This document shows positions 1-6,225 of a stretch of 8,335 nucleotides of DNA, one piece after another; the stretch's first letter is position 1; each line of letters starts with the position of its first letter. The position numbers were made by a program, and so were the translations under genes. Location: NCBI GenBank assembly GCA_002714485.1, contig PAXM01000050.1, positions 25,114-33,448 on the forward strand, written 5' to 3'. The notes under the pieces were generated by a model. It saw only the letters and a program-made list of their open reading frames with translations. It made no database searches and had not been told where the DNA came from. This stretch comes from Acidimicrobiaceae bacterium (GTDB lineage Bacteria; Actinomycetota; Acidimicrobiia; Acidimicrobiales; MedAcidi-G1).

Positions 1-2181
1 GAAACACCGTCGATCTCGGCCTCCGGAGGTCAGTCCACGACTACCACGGTGGCGCCAGCCACGACGACAATCCCGCCGACATCGACGAGTGCCGTGGCCA
101 CAGCAGTCACGACCGTTCCTCCCACAACGACAGGGCCAATGGCGGACCTCCATGTGGCTCTGGTCCGAGGGCGGGAGGACATGGTGACGGGTGGAAACGT
201 CGTGGTGGCGGTTTCGGGCCTGGACGCCGACGTCGTGGACTGGACTGTGGCTATTGACGGGACGGTGGCCGAGGTTGCTGTACATCCCGACGGGCTGCTG
301 GTGAACGGATTGGCCGAGGGGCCGTCTACCGTCGAGGTGGTCGTCGACGGTCAGGTGGTCTCATCGGTCGAGGTAATCAACCATCCGATCACCGGGCCCG
401 TGTTCTCGGGACCCCACGTCATGCCCTTCTTCTGCACGTTCGAAGACTTCGGGCTAGAACCCGCGTCGGACTCCGTGGATAGCTCCGACTGCTCGGCCGT
501 CACCGAGGTGACCTGGTGGGCACACCATCAGGATGGGACCTGGTCCGAGTTGGTCGACCCGACCGACCGGACTACTTGGCCCGTGGACCTCGCCGTGACC
601 CACGAAACGGGAGGCACCACGCCGTTCGTGGTACGCCGGGAACGGGGCACGATCAACCGGGCCGTCTATGACCTCACCGTGGTCGACGACCCGGTATCGG
701 AGGCACGGGCCCCGATGTGGAACGGCGTGCTCCACTACCTGTTCGGCGGCGGCTGCGGCAGCGGACGCACGCAGGGATCGATCATGGGCTCTGACGTTTT
801 GAACGCCGCCGCCCTGGCCAACGGGAATCTCTTGGCCACTTCCACCCTTAACACCTTCAACACTGCATGCGATGACGTGCTGTCGGCTGAAACCCTGATG
901 ATGGTCACCGAACATGTGGTAGAGACGGTGCGCGACCCCCGCTACGTAATTGGGCAAGGCGGCTCGGGAGGCGCCATCCAGCAGTACCTAATCAACCAGA
1001 ACTACCCAGGCCTCCTGGATGCCTCGAACACGCTGGTCTCCTACCCAGATGCCTTCACCGTCTCGCCCGGCGTCAGCGACTGCGGACTGCTGAACCGCTA
1101 CTACGGCACACCTGAAGGCTCAGCGTTCACCGCTGAACAGCGGACGGCCGTCAACGGACACGGCACGCCCCTGTTCTGTGCCGCCTGGGCCGCCACCTTC
1201 CTGCCGCTGGCGTCGCCGACGGTGGGCTGTCACTCCTCGATCCCTGCCGAGGCGATCTACGACCCAAATGAGAACCCCACCGGCGTGCGCTGCACCCTTC
1301 AGGACTCGCTGGCCAACCTCCTACCTCGGAGTGCCGATACCGGCCACGTCGCCTCCCACGTCGACAACGTAGGCATCGAGTACGGGCGCGATGCCCTAGT
1401 AGCCAGCGTCATCTCCGTCGACCAGTTCCTGGAACTCAACGAGCGCATCGGCAGCTACCAACCCGACGGGGAAATCCTCGATGGTCGACGGGCCGCCGAC
1501 CCAGCGGTCGTCGAGCATGTGTATGCCACGGGCCGGGTCAACCAGGGCGGTGGATCCAACCGCACGGTGCCCACCATCGACAACGACTTGTACAGCGACT
1601 TCGCCTTCGATATCCACGACCGGTTTCGAACGTTTTCCATTCGCGAGCGCCACCGCCTGGCCAATAGCGAGACCGCCGGCAACAGGGTGATCTGGACCCA
1701 ACCAGGCGGCAACCTCCTGGTATCACTCGGTGGCACCCAGAACGACCTCGACCCCGTTGCCGCGGTGGCCACCCTCGCAGAGTGGTTGGAGGCCCTCGAT
1801 GAGGCTGGAGTCGGTCCGACCACCAGGGGCGACGGCGTGGCGCCCACCCGCGACCAGTTGCTGGCCGCCCGGCCAGACGGTCTAGCCGACGACTGCCTTG
1901 TAGACGGGACCCACGTAGTCGGCGACGAGGTCTACGACGGCGAAAACGCATGTACTGCCACCTACCCGGTCCACGGCGACCCCCGGACAGCAGCCGGTGC
2001 GCCGCTGGCCAACGACATCCTGAAGTGCGCACTGCGACCGGCGGACGCAAGTGCCTATGGAGTGCCGTTCACCGCCGAACAGGCCGACCGCCTGACCCAG
2101 GTGTTTCCCGACGGTGTTTGTGACTGGACGGTGCCGGGCATCGGCCAGATCCCGCTACGAGGCACGTGGCTTCGCTACTGA
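1..2181 (+). CDS. DUF6351 family secreted alpha/beta-hydrolase-like protein (5' partial)
   Basis: The reading frame is open to the left edge, so the true start lies outside the window; the GTG at 49 is only the first start-type codon inside it. Numbering from that GTG gives 710 residues. The visible N-terminus is a Thr/Pro/Ala-rich linker (bases 37-141), typical of exported actinobacterial proteins after a signal or lipoprotein peptide. An Ig-like beta region follows (about residues 32-110). The conserved block NHPITGPVFSGP starts at residue 111 and a GGGCGSGR block at about 233; both match my memory of DUF6351. A nucleophile elbow G-G-S-G-G places the likely catalytic Ser at 306. PTIDNDLY (508-515) and FDIHDR (520-525) carry candidate acidic and His residues. 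Twelve Cys fit disulfides in an exported protein. The reaction and substrate are unknown; an esterase-like hydrolase is inferred from the elbow. Its stop overlaps the convergent MFS gene by 7 bp. Family assignment is strong; catalytic roles are tentative. Confidence 0.88.
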   Translation, partial: ETPSISASGGQSTTTTVAPATTTIPPTSTSAVATAVTTVPPTTTGPMADLHVALVRGREDMVTGGNVVVAVSGLDADVVDWTVAIDGTVAEVAVHPDGLLVNGLAEGPSTVEVVVDGQVVSSVEVINHPITGPVFSGPHVMPFFCTFEDFGLEPASDSVDSSDCSAVTEVTWWAHHQDGTWSELVDPTDRTTWPVDLAVTHETGGTTPFVVRRERGTINRAVYDLTVVDDPVSEARAPMWNGVLHYLFGGGCGSGRTQGSIMGSDVLNAAALANGNLLATSTLNTFNTACDDVLSAETLMMVTEHVVETVRDPRYVIGQGGSGGAIQQYLINQNYPGLLDASNTLVSYPDAFTVSPGVSDCGLLNRYYGTPEGSAFTAEQRTAVNGHGTPLFCAAWAATFLPLASPTVGCHSSIPAEAIYDPNENPTGVRCTLQDSLANLLPRSADTGHVASHVDNVGIEYGRDALVASVISVDQFLELNERIGSYQPDGEILDGRRAADPAVVEHVYATGRVNQGGGSNRTVPTIDNDLYSDFAFDIHDRFRTFSIRERHRLANSETAGNRVIWTQPGGNLLVSLGGTQNDLDPVAAVATLAEWLEALDEAGVGPTTRGDGVAPTRDQLLAARPDGLADDCLVDGTHVVGDEVYDGENACTATYPVHGDPRTAAGAPLANDILKCALRPADASAYGVPFTAEQADRLTQVFPDGVCDWTVPGIGQIPLRGTWLRY
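37..141 (+). other. Thr/Pro-rich low-complexity linker coding region
   Basis: This stretch encodes about 35 residues made almost only of Thr, Pro, Ala, Val and Ser, rich in ACC, ACG and CCG codons. It sits just before the folded part of the DUF6351 protein. Such linkers usually join a signal or lipobox segment, here off the left edge, to an extracytoplasmic domain. It is a protein linker rather than a DNA repeat array, because the units are irregular. Confidence 0.7.
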
Positions 2182-3338
2182 ATCGTTCCGCTGGGTCGAA
2201 GGATGGGGCCGGTCAGGGCAAAGGCTAAGGCGGCCATCACGGCACAGAAGAAGAACCCACCCGGCCGGTCGGTGAGGGCCACCACGACCCCCACGAGGAG
2301 GGGCCCGATGGCCATGGCCAGGTCGAAGGACATGCTGAACGATCCGATGGCGTGGCTGCGTGCACTGTCAGGAGCCGTCTCCACCACCATGGTGAACAGA
2401 GCTGGGAACAGGAAGCACTGGCCGATGGCCATGACCACTACGCCGATGACCACACCTGTCGGATCGGTCCAGAGGCTGATGACCAGCATCCCGGCCGACG
2501 TGAAACCCATGGAGAGGCGGGTGGTGGTCAGGGCACCTAGCCGGTCGGGTAACCGCGCCCCGAGAAGTCGCACCGACACCACGATGGTCGCGAATAGGGC
2601 GAACACTGTGCCTGTCGAGGCCACGCCCATCTCGGCGGCGTGCAGGGCCATGAAGGCTAGGAATCCTGAGTAGGCCATTAGGCCTATGAACAGCATGAGG
2701 CCCGGTCGCAGTGCAGCCCGGTGCAGCCGCCACCGCAGCAGTGGTACGTCCGGAGGCTCGACGGGCCGACCGGGCGCCGCACCGATCAGCATCAGCGGCA
2801 CTAAGCCCAGCAGCGCAGCCACCACGAAGGCCCGATCGGCGCCGCTGGTCTCCATAAGACGTTCACCGAGAGCCGGGCCGATAGCCAGGCCCAGGTAGAG
2901 AGTGACGGTGAAGTAGCTGGTGGCCTCACCTCGACGATCCGGCGGGCACTGATCCTGGATGGCCGAGGTGATCCCGATGAAGAACGCTGCCTCGCCCATG
3001 CCCAGCACCAGCCGGGCCGCCACCACCATGACCACCGACGTAGCCGGCACCAGCAGCAGAAGCGACGTTGACACCCCGACCGAGCCCAGCACCAAAAGGA
3101 ACCGTCGCCCCTTCCGGTCGCCCAGTGGACCGATCACTGGTCGCAGCAGGGCCGCCGAGAACCCAAATGCCCCAACTGACAGGCCTACGGCCACGGCACC
3201 GCCGCCCAGGTCGTGTTCCACGAAGGCCGGTCCCACCGGCCACGTACTGCCCAGGGCTACGAAGTAGGCGAGCGACGCCGCGCACAAAAGCAGGAACCGG
3301 CGGGTGAACAGTCGTACTCCCACTTCCGACTCGTCCAC
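2175..3338 (-). CDS. Major facilitator superfamily (MFS) transporter
   Basis: A 387-residue polytopic membrane protein of usual MFS length with about 12 hydrophobic segments. The first spans residues 14-30. Motif A between TM2 and TM3 is clear as GPLGDRKGRR (residues 70-79), with the Asp and the basic residues intact. ARLVLGMGE (108-116) fits the TM4 motif B. LGLAIGPALGE (149-159) resembles the TM5 motif C (G-P-x-x-G) that is associated with proton-coupled efflux. A charged loop rich in Pro and Arg (about 188-207) separates the two halves. Export of a small molecule by proton antiport is likely but the substrate is unknown. The start is GTG at 3338: an in-frame TAG lies two codons upstream, so nothing earlier is possible, although GTG at 3323 is an alternative. 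No Shine-Dalgarno sequence is visible; a TANNNT box ends 6 nt upstream, suggesting a leaderless mRNA. The gene is divergent from the SRPBCC gene. Confidence 0.93.
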   Translation of the reverse strand: MDESEVGVRLFTRRFLLLCAASLAYFVALGSTWPVGPAFVEHDLGGGAVAVGLSVGAFGFSAALLRPVIGPLGDRKGRRFLLVLGSVGVSTSLLLLVPATSVVMVVAARLVLGMGEAAFFIGITSAIQDQCPPDRRGEATSYFTVTLYLGLAIGPALGERLMETSGADRAFVVAALLGLVPLMLIGAAPGRPVEPPDVPLLRWRLHRAALRPGLMLFIGLMAYSGFLAFMALHAAEMGVASTGTVFALFATIVVSVRLLGARLPDRLGALTTTRLSMGFTSAGMLVISLWTDPTGVVIGVVVMAIGQCFLFPALFTMVVETAPDSARSHAIGSFSMSFDLAMAIGPLLVGVVVALTDRPGGFFFCAVMAALAFALTGPILRPSGTIQ

Positions 3339-3344
3339 CGACTA

Positions 3345-3350
3345 ACAGTA
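3345..3350 (-). promoter_or_regulatory. Candidate -10 box (TACTGT) for the MFS gene
   Basis: Read on the minus strand, TACTGT fits the actinobacterial TANNNT -10 pattern and ends 6 nt before the GTG start at 3338, so transcription would begin at the start codon (leaderless). No good -35 is visible. It overlaps the plus-strand box at 3349-3354 by two bases. Confidence 0.45.
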
Positions 3351-3354
3351 CGGT
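3349..3354 (+). promoter_or_regulatory. Candidate -10 box (TACGGT) for the SRPBCC gene
   Basis: TACGGT fits TANNNT and ends 7 nt before the GTG at 3362, the spacing expected for a leaderless or near-leaderless transcript. There is no Shine-Dalgarno sequence before this GTG, which fits. No convincing -35 is seen. Short boxes of this kind do arise by chance, so the call relies on the position. Confidence 0.45.
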
Positions 3355-3361
3355 CCAACCG

Positions 3362-3868
3362 GTGGAAGACCATGATACGGAGCCCTCCCGGAACAGTCGC
3401 CTGGACGAGGAGATCGGCACCGCCGCCCGACCAAAGAAGCAGTACACGACCGTCGTCGTGGAACGGGAGATCGACACACCACGCTCCGTGGCCTTTGACG
3501 CTGCCTGTGAGTTGATCGACGAGGCCACCGGAGGGCGCGTCTCCGACGGGGCAGGTGACCCGCATGGCCTTGGAGCCCGGTTCGAGTTCACCCTGGGTGG
3601 GATGGCGCTGTCCGAGGAGGTCATCTCGTTCGAACCGCCGTGGCGTCGCGTCTACGAGTTGTCCGGTGCGCCGGTGGCCTTGTACCAGGGCACAACGGCA
3701 TTCACCGATCAGGGTGATACCTGCCTCATGGCCTGGTCGGTTCTTGTCGAGCCCCTCCCCGATGGCGCCTCTGACGAATTCCTCGCCATGGTCCGGCCCT
3801 TCCTCGACGGCTTTGCCGATCGGGTGAAGAACCGCTCCGAAGCGACCTGGGCCGTCCGCGTCAAGTGA
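3362..3868 (+). CDS. SRPBCC (START/Bet v1-fold) family protein
   Basis: A 168-residue protein. After a polar N-terminal tail (1-26) it begins the usual SRPBCC pattern: strand QYTTVVVEREID (27-38), a helix with Pro before it (RSVAFDAACELIDEA, 41-55), several amphipathic strands (73-90, 97-118, 121-130), then a long C-terminal helix (136-158, around FLAMVRPFLDGFADRV). The fold forms a hydrophobic pocket that binds lipids or aromatic molecules; members act as cyclases, hydrolases or carriers, and no specific activity can be read here. GTG at 3362 is the first possible start in this frame: upstream codons back to the in-frame TGA at 3305 hold no ATG, GTG or TTG. The next in-frame GTG (3458) would remove the first strand. 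The luciferase-like gene follows after 44 bp, so co-transcription is plausible. Confidence 0.78.
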   Translation: MEDHDTEPSRNSRLDEEIGTAARPKKQYTTVVVEREIDTPRSVAFDAACELIDEATGGRVSDGAGDPHGLGARFEFTLGGMALSEEVISFEPPWRRVYELSGAPVALYQGTTAFTDQGDTCLMAWSVLVEPLPDGASDEFLAMVRPFLDGFADRVKNRSEATWAVRVK

Positions 3869-3876
3869 CCGACTCG

Positions 3877-3882
3877 TAGCGT
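3877..3882 (+). promoter_or_regulatory. Candidate -10 box (TAGCGT) before the luciferase-like gene
   Basis: TAGCGT in the 44-bp gap fits TANNNT and would give a leader of about 24 nt containing the GAAAGG ribosome binding site. It would let the oxidoreductase gene be transcribed separately from the SRPBCC gene. No -35 is visible, so this is a weak call. Confidence 0.25.
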
Positions 3883-3900
3883 AGAAGACCCGAAGCAATC

Positions 3901-3906
3901 GAAAGG
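3901..3906 (+). promoter_or_regulatory. Ribosome binding site for the luciferase-like gene
   Basis: GAAAGG lies 6 nt upstream of the ATG at 3913 and supports that start. Confidence 0.6.
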
Positions 3907-3912
3907 CCCTCC

Positions 3913-4836
3913 ATGCAAATCGCCGTTAACGCTTCATCCGAACTGTTACACGACGACTTCGGTCGCCTTCGTTCCCACGCCGAGCAGGCTGCCGATGACG
4001 GCTTCGCCGGCTGGTGGCTCGCCCAAGTCGGCCTCGTGGACGCCCTTACCTCTTTCACCACCTTGGCCGACGTGGGGCCGGGCATGGAGTTCGGCACAGC
4101 GGTCATCCCGACCTTCCAGCGGCACCCAACCTCGCTAGCCAGCCAGGCCCTGACCACGGCGGCCGCCCTCGGCAACCGTCCGCTGGTGCTGGGTATCGGA
4201 CTATCGCACCGGCCGGTGATCGAGGACATGCTCGGCCTCTCGTTCGAGAAGCCGGTTCGGCACCTCATCGACTACCTGGAGGTGCTCCAGCCCCTGTTGG
4301 AGACCGGGGCGGTGTCCTATGCTGGCGACGCGTTCACCGCACACTTTGCGGGGACCCGACCAACCGAGCGGCGGCCATCGGTGATGGTGGCCGCCCTCGG
4401 CGAGCAGGTCCTTAGGGTGGCAGGTCGGCGCACCGACGGCACCATTCTCTGGATGGTCGGCAGGAAGACCGTGGCAGAACACATCGCTCCACGGATGAAC
4501 GAAGCAGCCACCGAGGCCGGGCGGGGGACACCGCGCATAGTGTGCAGCCTGCCCGTCTGCGTGACCTCCGACCCTGACGCCGTGCGGGGCGCAGCTGACC
4601 AGGTTTTCGAGATATACGGTCAATTGCCTTCATATCGGGCCATGCTCGACCGCGAAGGAGTAGCTGGGCCGGGCGACGTGGGGATCTTCGGTACCGAGGA
4701 GGAGGTGGCAGCGAACCTCGCATCCCTCGCCGAAGCCGGCGTGACCGACTTTGCGGCCGTGGAGTTCGGCACCGCCGCCGACGAGTCCAGCGCCACACGG
4801 GCCTTGCTAAAGGACTTGATCCGAACCGGGGTTTGA
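3913..4836 (+). CDS. LLM class (luciferase-like) oxidoreductase, probably F420-dependent
   Basis: A 307-residue protein close to the usual size of luciferase-like TIM-barrel oxidoreductases. It resembles the actinobacterial F420-dependent subfamily defined as TIGR03564 (MSMEG_4879 type). Supporting blocks are GTAVIPTFQRHP (61-72), the glycine-rich LVLGIGLSHRPVIEDMLG (91-108), the helix KPVRHLIDYLEVLQPLL (113-129), and ALGEQVLRVAGRRTDGTI (161-178), which is where the deazaflavin phosphate is held in this family. Such enzymes move hydride between reduced F420 and an organic substrate; the substrate is not predictable. The protein should be cytoplasmic, as there is no signal peptide. The ATG start has GAAAGG 6 nt upstream. 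It follows the SRPBCC gene by 44 bp and precedes the first amidohydrolase by 129 bp on the same strand. F420 rather than FMN use is inferred from the subfamily resemblance. Confidence 0.9.
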   Translation: MQIAVNASSELLHDDFGRLRSHAEQAADDGFAGWWLAQVGLVDALTSFTTLADVGPGMEFGTAVIPTFQRHPTSLASQALTTAAALGNRPLVLGIGLSHRPVIEDMLGLSFEKPVRHLIDYLEVLQPLLETGAVSYAGDAFTAHFAGTRPTERRPSVMVAALGEQVLRVAGRRTDGTILWMVGRKTVAEHIAPRMNEAATEAGRGTPRIVCSLPVCVTSDPDAVRGAADQVFEIYGQLPSYRAMLDREGVAGPGDVGIFGTEEEVAANLASLAEAGVTDFAAVEFGTAADESSATRALLKDLIRTGV

Positions 4837-4854
4837 CCACACCGGTCCGGTTCG
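4822..4854 (+). terminator. Inverted repeat spanning the luciferase-like stop codon, possible terminator
   Basis: CGAACCGG (4822-4829) and CCGGTTCG (4847-4854) form a perfect 8-bp inverted repeat around a 17-nt loop that contains the TGA at 4834-4836. No U-tract follows, so it would be an atypical terminator or a 3'-end protecting hairpin. The inner ACCGGT allows other pairings. Confidence 0.3.
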
Positions 4855-4914
4855 CAGCCGCCGTGGACTGGCAGTCCCGATGCTCGCGACCCGAGGATGG
4901 GCCGACGACGACGC

Positions 4915-4920
4915 TAGGGT
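4915..4920 (+). promoter_or_regulatory. Candidate -10 box (TAGGGT) for the first amidohydrolase gene
   Basis: TAGGGT fits TANNNT and would start transcription near 4927, giving a leader of about 39 nt. The palindrome at 4931-4947 would then lie just downstream of the start point, a usual place for a repressor. No -35 is visible. Confidence 0.35.
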
Positions 4921-4930
4921 GACATCTGAA

Positions 4931-4947
4931 TCTGACGATCCGTCAGA
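4931..4947. promoter_or_regulatory. Perfect 7-3-7 palindrome, candidate operator
   Basis: TCTGACG-ATC-CGTCAGA has two perfect 7-bp arms around a 3-nt centre. It lies 8 bp before the AGGAG of the amidohydrolase gene and about 10 bp after a TANNNT box. The half-site TCTGA also occurs at 4925-4929, part of a direct repeat of ATCTGA (4924-4935). Size and symmetry suit a dimeric repressor such as a TetR-family protein. No cognate regulator gene is intact in the window. Confidence 0.55.
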
Positions 4948-4955
4948 AACGTTTC

Positions 4956-4960
4956 AGGAG
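4956..4960 (+). promoter_or_regulatory. Ribosome binding site for the first amidohydrolase gene
   Basis: AGGAG is placed 5 nt before the ATG at 4966 and fixes that start. Confidence 0.75.
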
Positions 4961-4965
4961 TCCCT

Positions 4966-6177
4966 ATGCCGACCATTCCGCGCATCATCTCGGTCGACGA
5001 CCACGTAGTCGAACCGCCCGACCTCTGGACGACCCGCCTGCCCGCCAAATACCGCGATCGTGGCCCACGGATCGAGCGCGACACCGCCATCTTCAACTTC
5101 GAAGGCGGCGTCTTCTCCTACGAAAAGGGCGTCGAAGGCGGCAAGATGTGCGACTGGTGGATTTACGACGACCTCATCTACCCGTTCCCAAAGCTCTCGG
5201 CTGCTGCCGGCTTCGACGATTTGGACGTTGTGCCCGTCACCTTCGATGAGATCCACCCGGCGGGCTGGAAGCAGGCCGACCGCCTGATCGCCATGGACGA
5301 GAACCACGTCGACATCTCGATCTGCTTCCCCAACGTGCTGCCTCGCTTCTGCGGCCAGGCGTTCCTCGAGCGTGACGACAAGGAACTGGCTTTGCTGTGT
5401 GTGCAGGCATACAACGACTGGATGATCGACGAGTGGTGTGCCGGCGACGCCAAGAGCCGCCTCATCCCACTGACCCTCATCCCGCTGTGGGACCCGGTGG
5501 CCGCAGCTGCTGAGGTCCACCGTTGCGCCGACAAGGGCTCGTTCGCCGTGGCCTTCTCGGAGAACCCGTACCCACTGGGCCTCCCGTCGATCCATGACAA
5601 GGACCGCTTCTGGGACCCCTTCCTCTTGGCCTGCGAAGAGACCGACACAATCATCAACATGCACATCGGATCGAGCTCCAAGATGCCGACGACCTCGCCG
5701 GACGCGCCGTTCTCAGTGTCCTCGACCATCACGTTCTCTAACGCCATGGGTTCGATGTGCGACTACATCCTGTCAGGCACCTTCGTCCGGTTCCCCAAGT
5801 TGAAGATCGCCTACGCCGAGGGTCAGGTGGGCTGGATGCCCTACATCATCGAGCGCATGGACAAGATCTGGGAGGAGCGGGGCGACGCGAGCTTCGGCAT
5901 CGACCTTCCCGAACCCCCCAGTACGTACATCCCGGGGCACATCTGGGGCTGCATCTTCGACGACGAGATCGGTCTCAAGAACCGGGACGTCATTGGCATG
6001 GACCAAATCTGCTTCGAGGTGGATTTCCCCCACGCCGACACGACCTACCCCCATACCCTGGACGTGGCGACGAAGATCTGTACCGAAGCGGGCCTCAACG
6101 ACGGCGAGATCTACAAACTGATGCGGGGCAACGCGATCGAGGCGTTCGGCCTCCAGCGCTTCAGCATCACTGCCTGA
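4966..6177 (+). CDS. Amidohydrolase family protein (Amidohydro_2, ACMSD-like)
   Basis: A 403-residue metal-dependent TIM-barrel protein of the Amidohydro_2 type, whose members include ACMSD-like decarboxylases, hydratases and hydrolases of ring-cleavage pathways. The strand-1 metal motif D-x-H is D11-D12-H13 in ISVDDHVVEP. A later metal ligand is H233 (INMHIGSS). E285 lies in YAEGQVGWMPYIIERMD, a block strongly conserved in this family. The final catalytic Asp is D353 in EVDFPHAD, where most relatives have G-S-D-Y-P-H, so the two residues before the Asp differ. The protein has no signal peptide and should be cytoplasmic. The start is supported by AGGAG 5 nt upstream. The gene is downstream of the F420-type oxidoreductase but has its own candidate promoter and palindromic operator. 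It ends tail to tail with a second Amidohydro_2 gene. The substrate is unknown, and decarboxylation is as likely as hydrolysis. Confidence 0.93.
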   Translation: MPTIPRIISVDDHVVEPPDLWTTRLPAKYRDRGPRIERDTAIFNFEGGVFSYEKGVEGGKMCDWWIYDDLIYPFPKLSAAAGFDDLDVVPVTFDEIHPAGWKQADRLIAMDENHVDISICFPNVLPRFCGQAFLERDDKELALLCVQAYNDWMIDEWCAGDAKSRLIPLTLIPLWDPVAAAAEVHRCADKGSFAVAFSENPYPLGLPSIHDKDRFWDPFLLACEETDTIINMHIGSSSKMPTTSPDAPFSVSSTITFSNAMGSMCDYILSGTFVRFPKLKIAYAEGQVGWMPYIIERMDKIWEERGDASFGIDLPEPPSTYIPGHIWGCIFDDEIGLKNRDVIGMDQICFEVDFPHADTTYPHTLDVATKICTEAGLNDGEIYKLMRGNAIEAFGLQRFSITA

Positions 6178-6185
6178 TCGCCCAT

Positions 6186-6218
6186 TCCCCGGTGGGGCAC
6201 CGGTAGCCCGGGAGGGGA
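6186..6218. terminator. GC-rich hairpin between convergent amidohydrolase genes, possible bidirectional terminator
   Basis: CCGGTG (6189-6194), GGG loop, CACCGG (6198-6203) forms a tight 6-bp stem in the 48-bp gap. An alternative outer stem pairs TCCCC (6186-6190) with GGGGA (6214-6218). The flanks have only short T/A runs (CTAATT at 6220-6225), so termination strength is uncertain, but the position between two converging stops favours this role. Confidence 0.4.
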
Positions 6219-6225
6219 TCTAATT

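Noticed and set aside
24..51. GGAGG at 24-28 followed by GTG at 49 as a true translation start
   Set aside because: The spacing is about 20 nt, too long for a ribosome site, and the frame continues open upstream with the same linker composition.
37..141. ACC/ACG/CCG-rich stretch as a tandem DNA repeat
   Set aside because: Units are irregular in length and order; it is better explained as codons for a Thr/Pro linker.
454..957. Open frame antisense to the DUF6351 gene
   Set aside because: It lies wholly inside a conserved coding region, has an Ala/Gly/Arg-rich composition typical of a shadow frame, and lacks a ribosome site.
4014..4415. Overlapping plus-strand frame inside the luciferase-like gene
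   Set aside because: Its translation is Arg/Pro/Gly-rich nonsense, while the other frame carries family motifs throughout this span.
4837..4965. Small gene in the gap before the first amidohydrolase
   Set aside because: One frame is open through much of the gap, but it has no ribosome site, no coding-like third positions and no recognisable protein; the gap is better read as a promoter with operator.
4954..5664. Long open frame (236 codons) antisense to the first amidohydrolase
   Set aside because: It mirrors the G/C-rich third positions of a gene with complete motifs on the plus strand and shows no recognisable domain.
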